64,000 nucleotides of DNA, taken from JAHEKB01 sp049115575. GTDB lineage: Bacteria; Bacteroidota; Bacteroidia; NS11-12g; UBA9320. The stretch lies in the NCBI GenBank assembly GCA_049115575.1, contig JAGDZU010000002.1, forward strand, positions 1 through 64,000, in the 5' to 3' direction. Shown here piece by piece: positions 8,461-16,587 of this stretch. How positions within the stretch are numbered: position 1 is the first letter of the stretch; each line of letters starts with the position of its first letter. The notes below the pieces were generated by a model. It ran no database searches. It was not told the DNA's origin and saw only the letters and a program-made list of their open reading frames with translations. The position numbers and the translations under genes were made by a program.

Positions 8461-9228
8461 ATGTATCAGTTTATTAAATCCGAAAGACAAGGAAGCACAC
8501 AGCTAATAACCATAGACCGAGAAGATAAAATGAATGCATTGACTATTGGCTTAATTCAGGAAATTGGCCAAGAGATTGAACGTATTCAAACGAATCCTGA
8601 AATTAGGGGAGTTATTCTCACCGGATCTGGTCAAAAGGCATTTGCGGCTGGAGCAGATATTTCTGAATTTTCCGATTTTAGTTCAGCGGAAGCGAAGGAA
8701 ATGAGTGCCAATGGCCATGCTGTTTTTAATAGCATAGAGCAAAGTTCTAAGCCAATAGTTGCAGCAGTAAACGGGTTCTCGCTTGGAGGAGGTTGTGAAC
8801 TTGCCATGGCTTGCCATGTTCGAATTGCTTCTGAAAATGCCAAATTTGGCCAACCAGAAGTTAATCTTGGTGTTCCTCCTGGTTATGGCGGCACGCAGCG
8901 TTTAGCTCAAATAGTGGGAAAGGGAAGAGCACTTGATTTATTGATAAGTGCAAGAGCCATTGATGCGCAAACCGCATTAAACTACGGCTTGGTTACACAA
9001 GTAGTAGAGATAGATTCTCTGCTTGAAACCTGCACGAAATACTTGAACAAATTGGAAGGAAAATCTCCTCTGGCTATTGCAGAAGTGATTAAGTGCACTA
9101 ATGCCTTGTATGATATAACAGACGGTTTTGAATATGAAATAGACAGTTTTTCTAAATCCTTTGAAACCCCTGACTTCAAAGAAGGTACGGCAGCTTTCAT
9201 TGAGAAGCGTAAGCCTAATTACAGCTGA
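8461..9228 (+). CDS. Enoyl-CoA hydratase / crotonase family
   Basis: The 255-residue protein should hydrate trans-2-enoyl-CoA in fatty acid or amino acid beta-oxidation. Visible crotonase signatures are the oxyanion-hole segments AFAAGADISEF and NGFSLGGGCELAMACHVRIAS, and the second catalytic region FGQPEVNLGVPPGYGGTQRL; both catalytic glutamates (in GCELAMA and QPEVNLG) are present, which favours hydratase over isomerase or thioesterase members. It is divergent from the mutase gene across 79 nt, a context fitting acyl-CoA catabolism. A TTTATTTG element ends 4 nt before the ATG, pointing to a very short or absent leader. The substrate chain length cannot be read from the sequence. Confidence 0.92.
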   Translation: MYQFIKSERQGSTQLITIDREDKMNALTIGLIQEIGQEIERIQTNPEIRGVILTGSGQKAFAAGADISEFSDFSSAEAKEMSANGHAVFNSIEQSSKPIVAAVNGFSLGGGCELAMACHVRIASENAKFGQPEVNLGVPPGYGGTQRLAQIVGKGRALDLLISARAIDAQTALNYGLVTQVVEIDSLLETCTKYLNKLEGKSPLAIAEVIKCTNALYDITDGFEYEIDSFSKSFETPDFKEGTAAFIEKRKPNYS

Positions 9229-9318
9229 ATACAATAGGTCATTGTCGAGACATATTTGGCATTGTATTTGTTGAATGACTAACGAAGATTAACTTTGAAA
9301 CTTAATAACACATTGAAA

Positions 9319-9768
9319 ATGAAAAAAACGATTTTACTATTAGCACTTGTTGTTGGCTTTGGAACAATTGGGTTTGCTCAAGAGGATCAAGACAGGGTTG
9401 AATTAGCTACTGATGCAACTCCTCAAATTGAATTTGAAAAGAAATCCCATGATTTTGGAACATTTGAAGAAGGCGTACAAGCTACTTATACCTTTACATT
9501 TAAAAATACCGGGAATGCTCCTTTGGTATTGAATAGTGTAAAACCATCTTGTGGTTGTACTTCACCAAAATGGACTAAAGAGCCAGTTGCACCTGGCGAA
9601 GAAGGAACTATTGTAGTAACTTATAATTCAAAGGCTAGAGTTGGAAACTTTACCAAGACAATTACAGTTACACATAACGGAGAAGGTGGAACTCTTTATT
9701 TGACCATCAGAGGAGTTGTTGTTAAACCAGCCGCTGCTCCACAACCTACGGTTGTTGCTCCTAACTAA
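9319..9768 (+). CDS. DUF1573 family secreted protein
   Basis: I start at the ATG giving MKKTILLLALVVGFGTIGFAQ, a standard signal peptide; the TTG eight codons upstream adds nothing typical. After cleavage the 149-residue product carries one DUF1573 domain, an Ig-like fold found throughout Bacteroidota: FEKKSHDFGTFEEGVQATYTF, FKNTGNAPLVLNSVKPSCGC, PGEEGTIVVTYNSK and FTKTITVTHNG. The SCGCTSPKW cysteines are the family hallmark. The domain's role is unknown; it is usually periplasmic or exported. The tail is Ala/Pro-rich. The gene stands alone between a divergent-side gene and a strong bidirectional terminator. Confidence 0.9.
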   Translation: MKKTILLLALVVGFGTIGFAQEDQDRVELATDATPQIEFEKKSHDFGTFEEGVQATYTFTFKNTGNAPLVLNSVKPSCGCTSPKWTKEPVAPGEEGTIVVTYNSKARVGNFTKTITVTHNGEGGTLYLTIRGVVVKPAAAPQPTVVAPN

Positions 9769-9790
9769 TTATAAATTAAGATTAAAAAAG

Positions 9791-9819
9791 CCGGGCTAGT
9801 TTTCTAGTCCGGTTTTTTT
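9791..9819. terminator. Bidirectional Rho-independent terminator
   Basis: A 9-bp stem with one G-U pair (CCGGGCTAG / CTAGTCCGG) and a TTTT loop is followed by seven T on the plus strand and preceded by six A, so it can stop both the DUF1573 transcript and the convergent PLP-enzyme transcript. Confidence 0.9.
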
Positions 9820-10705
9820 ATGTCAATAATTCCGTCCACTTACCATACCAGCCTGTTAGGCCCCCTGTATGAATCAACCCAATCTGGCTACCAGCAGCTA
9901 ACTTATCTCGGATAATTAAATCTTTTACAGCAAATGCTGCTTTTGCTGTATAAATTGGATCTAATAATACATTGGTCTCAATCGCAAAATCTTGAATAAA
10001 CCTCATCAATTCAATTGAAGTTTTAGCATACCCCCCAAAATGGTAGTCCAACAATAAACGGAAATTATTGTGAGGACTGAGTTCTGCAATATCCCTATAT
10101 AGAAATTCACCGCTCTTAAGAACAGAAACGCCTGTTAATGACATTGCTAATTGATTTTCCTCTTTGGCAAGTGATAAACCAGCAAGAGTGGTTCCCGTGC
10201 CACATGCCACAAACAATTGATCTAATTCCGGCATATTTTCCGTGATTATCTCTGAGCAACCTTCTATGCCTTGATCTGCTGATCCCCCTTCTGGTACATA
10301 AAGAGTGTCACCCACCAACCCTTGTGTTCTACATTGCTCTCTATATTCTGATCTGCTGATGAATGTTAACCTCATCCCATAATAACTGCAAAGATCCAAT
10401 ACGGTGCTGAGTCTTTTCGGCTTTTCACCTCTAACTATCCCCTCGCAATTCACACCAGCAATCTGGCAATATTTTGCGGTTGCAACTAAGTGATTTGAAT
10501 ATGCTCCACCATAAGTGATCAGCTTTGAAAAATGATTATGCTTGCCTACTATCCCCTTAAGTTTACGCCACTTATTTCCTGAAATAATGGGATGAATCAT
10601 GTCGTCCCTCTTTATAAACAACTCCACATTTCTGTCTCTGCACCATTGAGGTGTCACTTGCTGCCAAGGTGTTGGCAAACTCAAATGCCCGCTTGCTTTA
10701 GTCAT
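9818..10705 (-). CDS. PLP-dependent ACC deaminase / D-cysteine desulfhydrase family protein
   Basis: The 295-residue protein belongs to the fold-type II PLP family of 1-aminocyclopropane-1-carboxylate deaminase and D-cysteine desulfhydrase. The PLP lysine is in ISGNKWRKL, followed by the conserved TYGGAYSNHLVATA and the phosphate-binding loop ACGTGTTLAG; HTGGLTG near the C-terminus closes the site. Members that act on D-cysteine release pyruvate, sulfide and ammonia; true ACC deaminases need specific tyrosine and glutamate residues that I cannot verify here, so D-cysteine or a related D-amino acid is the safer guess. At just under 300 residues it is shorter than the E. coli DcyD (328). It overlaps recX by 8 nt and is probably co-transcribed with it. 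Confidence 0.85.
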   Translation of the reverse strand: MTKASGHLSLPTPWQQVTPQWCRDRNVELFIKRDDMIHPIISGNKWRKLKGIVGKHNHFSKLITYGGAYSNHLVATAKYCQIAGVNCEGIVRGEKPKRLSTVLDLCSYYGMRLTFISRSEYREQCRTQGLVGDTLYVPEGGSADQGIEGCSEIITENMPELDQLFVACGTGTTLAGLSLAKEENQLAMSLTGVSVLKSGEFLYRDIAELSPHNNFRLLLDYHFGGYAKTSIELMRFIQDFAIETNVLLDPIYTAKAAFAVKDLIIRDKLAAGSQIGLIHTGGLTGWYGKWTELLT

Positions 10706-11177
10706 TGCCTAATAAAAGGTTTACTTGGGTCCAAACTAGCTCAGATTCATAGCCCTTTCTAATCATATACTGCACACTTCTATTCTTTCTTTGATAAGTA
10801 TTATGTGCTCGGTGTTTGTTCCATTGTATCTCTAATAATTCACAGAGATTTCTCATATAAACCTCTTCTTCAATTTCCTCGAGTCCCTTTTTAATACAAT
10901 AGTCAGAAATCCTCTTTGTTTTTAGCTCTTTAATAATTTTGATTCTGCCCCATTTCTTTAAAAGATGTTTTCCTCTACAATATGAAATGGCATAGCGCTC
11001 CTCGTTCAAATAGTTGAGCTCTATCATTTCCGCAATCAAGTTTTCTACATCAATTTTATGTAGACCTAAGCCGTATAGTTTATCTCTAACTTCTTGGTGG
11101 CTCCTTTCCTGATAAGCGCAGTATTTGGCGATTTTTATTTTAGCCGCTTTAATAGTATCTGGTTCTGTATAACTCAA
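10698..11177 (-). CDS. recX: Regulatory protein RecX
   Basis: RecX binds and caps RecA filaments to limit recombination. The helical three-repeat pattern typical of the family is seen: AKIKIAKYCAYQERSHQEVRDKLYGLGL, LIAEMIELNYLNEERYAISYCRGK, KWGRIKIIKELKTKRISDYCI and a last WNKHRAHNTYQRKNRSVQYMIRKGY. An open frame runs 38 codons further upstream but that part (WHPLFWLYLLRCTQ) is unlike RecX and runs into the divergent murF start; the TTG at 11177 gives 159 residues, normal for RecX. The gene is read toward the PLP-enzyme gene. recA is not in the window. Confidence 0.85.
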   Translation of the reverse strand: MSYTEPDTIKAAKIKIAKYCAYQERSHQEVRDKLYGLGLHKIDVENLIAEMIELNYLNEERYAISYCRGKHLLKKWGRIKIIKELKTKRISDYCIKKGLEEIEEEVYMRNLCELLEIQWNKHRAHNTYQRKNRSVQYMIRKGYESELVWTQVNLLLGND

Positions 11178-11191
11178 GAAATATTTACTTC

Positions 11192-11226
11192 TTTGGCTCT
11201 GCCCGCAATATATATATCTAATTTTG
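11192..11226 (+). promoter_or_regulatory. Putative promoter of murF-alr (TTTG / TAATTTTG)
   Basis: TTTG at 11192-11195 and a perfect -7 element TAATTTTG at 11219-11226, 23 nt apart, precede the GTG at 11234 by 7 nt. The geometry fits a leaderless or almost leaderless mRNA and decides between the GTG codons at 11228 and 11234. Confidence 0.55.
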
Positions 11227-11233
11227 TGTGCCT

Positions 11234-13666
11234 GTGTACACCTTAGGAGATATAGCCAAAATAGTGGATGCCAAATTAATTGGCGATTCAAATTTCCTCA
11301 TTAAAGACTTGGTATATGATAGCAGAAAGCTTGCTCAAGACAAGGATTCTCTATTCATAGCTTTGGTAACGAATAAAGGAGATGGGCACCACTATCTTCA
11401 TCAGGTTAAACAAGCTGGGATAAAAGCAGTACTTGTTCAACAGCCATCTGATGAGAATGGATTTCATCAGTTGATAGTTAAAGACAGCCTGAAAGCTCTT
11501 CAAGCTTTAGCAAAACATCATAGGTTGTCCGTAAATGCTCGCATGATTGGAATCACGGGTTCAAACGGAAAAACGATAGTCAAAGAATGGTTGTCGAGTT
11601 TGTTGATGTCTAGCTTTAAAGTATTCAAAAGCCCAAAAAGCTATAACTCTCAATTGGGAGTTGCGCTTTCTTTATGGCGAATTCAAGAACATCACGAGCT
11701 GGCTTTAATTGAAGCTGGAATATCTCAACCAGGTGAGATGGAAGTGCTAGAAAAAATGATCCAGCCTGAAATTGGGATATTTACTCACTTAGGTGATGCC
11801 CATGATGCTCAATTCACAGACAAAGCTCAAAAGCTCAAAGAAAAGCTCAAACTTTTCAGAAATTCCAAAATTGTAATCTGCCATCATGAAGAGTATATAT
11901 TGAACTATTTACAGCCTCTGGGTGTCTCGGTCTTTAGCTGGGGCAATCATGATAACGCAGAGGTGCGAGTTTCCCAAATGGAAACTTTCAAGGAGTCTAC
12001 AAAGGTTCAAATTGAGTATAATGGTAAGAGCAAAGAGTTTACTATACCATTCAAAGACAAGGCATCGGTAGAAAACGCCTTACACTGTCTTAGTTGCTGC
12101 CTTTATCTAGGGTTAGATTTTGAAGAAATCTCTTCTGGTTTGGCATCTCTTACAGCCATTGATATGAGGCTTCAAGAGCTAAGCGGGATGAACGGAAACA
12201 CCCTCACCTTGGATTACTACAACTCTGATTTGAGCTCCTTGTCAATTGCCTTAGACTTATTATCTCAACAATCTGATTCTAAGAGCAAGGTTGTTATCCT
12301 ATCAGACATCCTTGAAACAGAATTTCAAAACGAAGAGCTTTATACTAAGGTGAATGAGATACTGTTGCGTCATGGCATCTCAAAATTATTGGCTATTGGC
12401 CCTGGTTTGTTTGCCAATCAACAGACTATAACCATAGACTCTGAGTTTTATGAAACCACTGAAGATTTCATAGGGTCCTTTCCTTCTTACCAAATAAAAG
12501 ACAGCGCTATATTAATTAAGGGTGCTCGGAAATTTCAGTTTGAGAAGATTGTTGAATTAATGAGTAAGCAAACTCATGAAACGGTATTGGAAGTGAATAT
12601 GAGCAGTTTGCAGCACAATTTAGATATTCATAGAGCCCTTATACCAAAAGAGACTAAATTAATGGCAATGGTCAAAGCCTTCGCCTACGGATCTGGTGGT
12701 CATCAAATTGCTAAGCTATTAGAATTCAACAAGATAGACTATCTAACTGTGGCTTACGTTGATGAGGCTGTTCAATTGAGAAGGGCAGGTATCACAACAC
12801 CCATTATGGTGCTCAACAGCGACTTGAGCAAATTTCAAACCTTGATAGACTTTCAAATTGAAGTTGTTATTTACAGCTATGAAATGCTTCAGGATCTAGT
12901 CAAAAGATTAGATGGAGAAAATATGAATATTCACCTTGAGTTTGATACAGGAATGCATCGCCTTGGTTTTGATTCTTCAGAAATTGAAGAGATTGCTTCT
13001 CTATTAAATCAGCACCAGAATATCGAAATTGCCTCTGTTTTTAGTCATCTGTCTTCTGCAGATGATGAAAGGCACGATATATATACCAAGGAGCAGCTTG
13101 ATGCTTTTCATGCTATTTGCGATCAACTCGCTAAACGGACATCAAAAAAATTTATTAGGCATATAGCGAATACAGCAGGAATTCAGCGGTTTTCAGAAAG
13201 CACCATGGATATGGTTCGGCTGGGAATTGGTCTATACGGAATTGGTGCCGACAATGAATTCCGCAAAAAACTCAAACCAGTTGGCCAGTTTAGCTCATAC
13301 ATAGCTCAAATTAGGACCGTAAAAGCAGGTGAGGGAATTGGTTATGGGCAAAGAGACCCTAGTCACAAAGACAGAAAGATTGCCGTAATAGCTGTGGGCT
13401 ATGCAGATGGATTTAACAGACATTTTAGTCGTGGTCTAGGTTCATTTTGCATTAATGGACAAAGAGCAGATGTGGTAGGAAATGTTTGCATGGATATGAC
13501 CATGTGTGATGTGAGCGACATTGAATGCAAAGTTGGCGACAGAGCAATTATATTTGGTGAAGATCCACATGTTGAAGAATTGGCAGTCAAACTAGACACC
13601 ATTTCTTATGATATACTAACTTCGGTAAGCGAAAGGGTAAATAGAGTTTATTACCAAGAACAGTGA
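11234..13666 (+). CDS. murF-alr: Bifunctional MurF ligase / alanine racemase
   Basis: The protein joins two steps of peptidoglycan precursor synthesis. The N-terminal half (to about residue 450) is UDP-MurNAc-tripeptide:D-Ala-D-Ala ligase, with the substrate domain start YTLGDIAKIV, the ATP loop GITGSNGKTIVKEW and SYNSQLGVALSLW. The C-terminal half is a PLP alanine racemase making D-alanine: the PLP lysine is in AMVKAFAYG (about residue 480), MVRLGIGLYGIG follows, and the catalytic tyrosine from the partner subunit is in GEGIGYGQRD, followed by VGYADGF. This fusion is a known Bacteroidota arrangement. In the P-loop the usual second Thr after GKT is Ile. I choose GTG 11234 (starting at YTLGD) from the -7 element position; GTG 11228 would add two residues. 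It overlaps meaB by GTGA. Confidence 0.93.
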   Translation: MYTLGDIAKIVDAKLIGDSNFLIKDLVYDSRKLAQDKDSLFIALVTNKGDGHHYLHQVKQAGIKAVLVQQPSDENGFHQLIVKDSLKALQALAKHHRLSVNARMIGITGSNGKTIVKEWLSSLLMSSFKVFKSPKSYNSQLGVALSLWRIQEHHELALIEAGISQPGEMEVLEKMIQPEIGIFTHLGDAHDAQFTDKAQKLKEKLKLFRNSKIVICHHEEYILNYLQPLGVSVFSWGNHDNAEVRVSQMETFKESTKVQIEYNGKSKEFTIPFKDKASVENALHCLSCCLYLGLDFEEISSGLASLTAIDMRLQELSGMNGNTLTLDYYNSDLSSLSIALDLLSQQSDSKSKVVILSDILETEFQNEELYTKVNEILLRHGISKLLAIGPGLFANQQTITIDSEFYETTEDFIGSFPSYQIKDSAILIKGARKFQFEKIVELMSKQTHETVLEVNMSSLQHNLDIHRALIPKETKLMAMVKAFAYGSGGHQIAKLLEFNKIDYLTVAYVDEAVQLRRAGITTPIMVLNSDLSKFQTLIDFQIEVVIYSYEMLQDLVKRLDGENMNIHLEFDTGMHRLGFDSSEIEEIASLLNQHQNIEIASVFSHLSSADDERHDIYTKEQLDAFHAICDQLAKRTSKKFIRHIANTAGIQRFSESTMDMVRLGIGLYGIGADNEFRKKLKPVGQFSSYIAQIRTVKAGEGIGYGQRDPSHKDRKIAVIAVGYADGFNRHFSRGLGSFCINGQRADVVGNVCMDMTMCDVSDIECKVGDRAIIFGEDPHVEELAVKLDTISYDILTSVSERVNRVYYQEQ

Positions 13667-14613
13667 CCAAGGAAGATTATATAAAAGGGATTGAAAAATC
13701 TGATGTAAGAGTTCTTAGTAAAGCAATTACTCTGGCTGAAAGTGAGCTTCAAGATCAGTTTGAACTTGCTTTGTCAATAATTGAATCATTCCCTTCAAAC
13801 TATAAAAGCAGAAGAATTGGCATCACTGGTAGTCCGGGTGCTGGGAAAAGCACTTTTATCAATGCCCTGGGAATGCACTTGCTTAAAGAAGATCCCACAT
13901 TAAAAATCGCAGTTCTTAGTATAGACCCTAGTAGTTCTATTAGCGGAGGGAGTATTCTAGGTGACAAAACACGGATGGGAGATCTCAACCAAATGGATCA
14001 GGTTTATATTAGACCAAGTGCATCTGGAAAGCAACTAGGAGGTTTGGCAAAAAATACAAGGCTTGCGACTTTGCTTTGTGAAGCGGCAGGGTATGATACT
14101 ATTCTTATTGAAAGCGTTGGTGTTGGGCAGGCAGAAACAGAAATGAGTAAGTTGTGTGATTTATTCTGTTTGGTATTAAACCCTGGAGGAGGAGATGATT
14201 TGCAAGGAATTAAAAGAGGAATAGTTGAAATGGCTCAACTTATAGTGGTGAATAAGAATGATGGAGCAAGTTCCACATTGGCACAAAACACAGCAAGGGA
14301 TTATCAAAATGCTTTGCAGCTACTTGGCGCTTCTGAAACAGATTGGAAACCCATAATACTCACTTGTTCATCTATAGAAAAAACGGGGCTTGATCAGGTT
14401 TCTTCAACCATAGATAAATTCTTTATTTATCTGAATTCTGATTTACGCAAATCTACTCGCAAGGGTCAACAGAAATACTGGCTAATTCGTCATCTAAAAG
14501 ATCAAATTGTACAGCAGATTAATCAAGGTGAAAGCACTATTGATCAGGATCTGGAATCTGATATTCTACCGGAAAGAATTGCGCGTAATCTGGCTAAAGA
14601 TTTCTTTGGTTAG
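13663..14613 (+). CDS. meaB: Methylmalonyl-CoA mutase-associated GTPase MeaB
   Basis: MeaB is the G-protein chaperone that gates cofactor loading and protects methylmalonyl-CoA mutase. The 316-residue product has the full SIMIBI-type set: P-loop GITGSPGAGKSTFINAL (about residue 48), LSIDPSSSISGGSILGDKTRM (Mg/switch region), ESVGVGQAE (Walker B/switch) and NKNDG for guanine recognition. The C-terminal helices needed for dimerisation are present. The GTG start lies within the murF-alr stop (GTGA), implying translational coupling, while the mutase itself is 5 kb to the left on the other strand. The older name ArgK is a misnomer for this family. Confidence 0.93.
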   Translation: MTKEDYIKGIEKSDVRVLSKAITLAESELQDQFELALSIIESFPSNYKSRRIGITGSPGAGKSTFINALGMHLLKEDPTLKIAVLSIDPSSSISGGSILGDKTRMGDLNQMDQVYIRPSASGKQLGGLAKNTRLATLLCEAAGYDTILIESVGVGQAETEMSKLCDLFCLVLNPGGGDDLQGIKRGIVEMAQLIVVNKNDGASSTLAQNTARDYQNALQLLGASETDWKPIILTCSSIEKTGLDQVSSTIDKFFIYLNSDLRKSTRKGQQKYWLIRHLKDQIVQQINQGESTIDQDLESDILPERIARNLAKDFFG

Positions 14614-14633
14614 TCAGTATCATTTTCAAAACT

Positions 14634-14641
14634 TATTTTTG
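14634..14641 (+). promoter_or_regulatory. Putative -7 element (TATTTTTG) of ald
   Basis: TATTTTTG matches TAnnTTTG perfectly and leaves a leader of about 18 nt to the ald ATG. A TTTG at 14605-14608 is 25 nt upstream, longer than usual spacing. Confidence 0.45.
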
Positions 14642-14662
14642 TGCGCTTTTTAAACAAAAATC

Positions 14663-15778
14663 ATGATAATAGGAGTACCTAAAGAGATCAAGAACAATGA
14701 GAACCGTGTAGCGCTAACCCCTGCTGGAGCAGCAGAATTTGTTAAGCGAGGTCACACCGTTTATGTTCAATCCACGGCCGGAGAAGGTAGTGGGTTTGCA
14801 GATGCCGAATATACAAGTGCTGGAGCACAGCTTCTTCCTACCATAGAGGAGACATATGCTATAGCCGAAATGATTATTAAGGTAAAAGAACCCATTGAAC
14901 CTGAATACAAATTGATTAAAAAAGATCAGCTGGTATTTACGTATTTCCACTTTGCAAGTCATGAGCCATTAACATTGGCTATGATGGAGAGCGGTGCTGT
15001 TTGCCTTGCATACGAGACCGTAGAGCAGGCTGACCGCAGCTTACCTCTACTTATTCCTATGAGTGAAGTAGCAGGGAGAATGAGTGTACAAGAAGGAGCC
15101 AAATATCTAGAAAAACCAATGGGTGGAAGAGGTATACTTCTTGGAGGTGTGCCAGGTGTAAAACCTGCAGAAGTGATTGTTTTAGGTGGCGGTATAGTTG
15201 GAACTAATGCAGCTAAAATGGCAGCGGGTATGGGTGCTCATGTAACTATCATGGATATTAGCTTGCCTAGATTAAGAGAGTTGGATGATATTATGGCTGC
15301 GAATGTAGATACCATGTATTCCAATGAATATAACATAGTAGAAGCCATTAAGCACGCAGACCTCGTAATAGGTGCTGTTCTAATTCCTGGTGCCAAAGCC
15401 CCACATCTAATTAGAAGGGACATGCTTAAGCATATGAAAAAAGGTGCTGTTTTAGCGGATGTTGCTGTAGATCAAGGTGGTTGTTTTGAAACAACTAAAC
15501 CCACAACTCATGAAGATCCTATTTATGTAATAGATGGTGTAATTCACTATAGTGTTGCCAACATGCCAGGTGCAGTTCCATATACTTCAACCCTAGCATT
15601 GACCAATGCTACATTACCATACGCTATACAACTGGCTGAAAAAGGCTGGGTAGAAGCATGCAAGCAGAGCAAAGAGCTTCGTTTAGGGCTAAATGTAGTT
15701 GGAGGCAAAGTTTGCTACCAAGGTGTAGCCGAAGCTTTCGATCTTGACTACACTCCCGTAGAGGACATCCTTTCTTAA
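14663..15778 (+). CDS. ald: Alanine dehydrogenase
   Basis: The enzyme oxidatively deaminates L-alanine to pyruvate and ammonia with NAD. The 371 residues match the family length, with N-terminal IGVPKEIKNNENRVALTPAGA, substrate residues in YFHFASHEPL, and the NAD-binding Rossmann motif VIVLGGGIVGTNAAKMAAGMGAHV ending in an acidic D in TIMDIS, which selects NAD over NADP. The nicotinamide-side motif HYSVANMPGAVPYTSTLALTNA is intact. It has its own promoter after meaB and lies one base from the next gene's ATG, so it leads a two- or three-gene unit. Together with MurF-Alr it sets alanine supply for wall synthesis. Confidence 0.95.
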   Translation: MIIGVPKEIKNNENRVALTPAGAAEFVKRGHTVYVQSTAGEGSGFADAEYTSAGAQLLPTIEETYAIAEMIIKVKEPIEPEYKLIKKDQLVFTYFHFASHEPLTLAMMESGAVCLAYETVEQADRSLPLLIPMSEVAGRMSVQEGAKYLEKPMGGRGILLGGVPGVKPAEVIVLGGGIVGTNAAKMAAGMGAHVTIMDISLPRLRELDDIMAANVDTMYSNEYNIVEAIKHADLVIGAVLIPGAKAPHLIRRDMLKHMKKGAVLADVAVDQGGCFETTKPTTHEDPIYVIDGVIHYSVANMPGAVPYTSTLALTNATLPYAIQLAEKGWVEACKQSKELRLGLNVVGGKVCYQGVAEAFDLDYTPVEDILS

Positions 15779-15779
15779 T

Positions 15780-16556
15780 ATGGCTGTAAAGCTTTTTCAC
15801 AAGCTCTACCCCAATACTAATTCCAAGGAGCACTTAATTATACTTCATGGTCTTTTTGGCATGTTGGACAATTGGCACAACATGGCTCAAAAGCTTAGCG
15901 AATATGTTAATGTTGTAAGTGTAGATCAACGCAACCATGGGCACAGCCCTCATGTTGACGATATGAGCTTTGAACTTATGGCTCAAGATTTACATGAACT
16001 CCTCGAGGATCTAAATATTGAGAAAGTCAGCATTATGGGTCACTCCATGGGAGGTAAAACCGCAATGGTTTTCGCCCATCTATATCCTCAAATGATTCAC
16101 AGGCTTATAGTAGTGGATATTGCACCAAAAACATATAAACCGGGTCATACCCTCTATTTTGAAGCATTCAAGAATATAGATTTTAGCATATTTGATAGGA
16201 GATCAGAAGCGGACATGGCCTTTGCTGAAATTGAACCCAATTCACGTATTAGACAATTTCTGTTAAAGAATCTTCAGAGAAGCGAGAAAGGCTATAAGCT
16301 CAAATTTAACTTGCCGCCAATAGAATCGTTTTACCCAGATATGATTGCCGCTCTCAAATTTGAATGGCCCATGAACATTCCCTGTCTTTTCTTGAACGGG
16401 GGAAGATCACAATATGTGCTTGAAGAGGACAAGGACGACATTATTTCATACTTCCCTCTTGTTGAGTTCGTTTGTATTGAAGATGCTGGGCATTGGGTAC
16501 ATGCAGAAAAACCTGTGGAATTCTTTGAGGCGGTCAAAGACTTTTTGCAAGAGTAA
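15780..16556 (+). CDS. Alpha/beta hydrolase (YbfF-like esterase)
   Basis: The 258-residue protein has the alpha/beta-hydrolase layout: HGLFGMLDNW (HG oxyanion motif), DQRNHGHSPH, nucleophile elbow GHSMGGKTAM with Ser as nucleophile (about residue 96), and the catalytic His in EDAGHWVHAEKP near the C-terminus. There is no signal peptide, so it acts in the cytoplasm. The HGLFG-DNW and DxRNHGxS motifs are those of the YbfF/ABHD11 type of acyl esterases, whose natural substrates are uncertain. It starts one base after the ald stop and is probably translated from the same mRNA. Confidence 0.88.
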   Translation: MAVKLFHKLYPNTNSKEHLIILHGLFGMLDNWHNMAQKLSEYVNVVSVDQRNHGHSPHVDDMSFELMAQDLHELLEDLNIEKVSIMGHSMGGKTAMVFAHLYPQMIHRLIVVDIAPKTYKPGHTLYFEAFKNIDFSIFDRRSEADMAFAEIEPNSRIRQFLLKNLQRSEKGYKLKFNLPPIESFYPDMIAALKFEWPMNIPCLFLNGGRSQYVLEEDKDDIISYFPLVEFVCIEDAGHWVHAEKPVEFFEAVKDFLQE

Positions 16557-16587
16557 TTCAAGCTCGCTTTGCTATTATTGTTTCCCT

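Noticed and set aside
16414..16587. Long N-terminal extension of the DUF5686 gene
   Set aside because: It overlaps the hydrolase gene in another frame, encodes non-homologous residues and would bury the signal peptide; TTG 16588 gives a proper secretion start.
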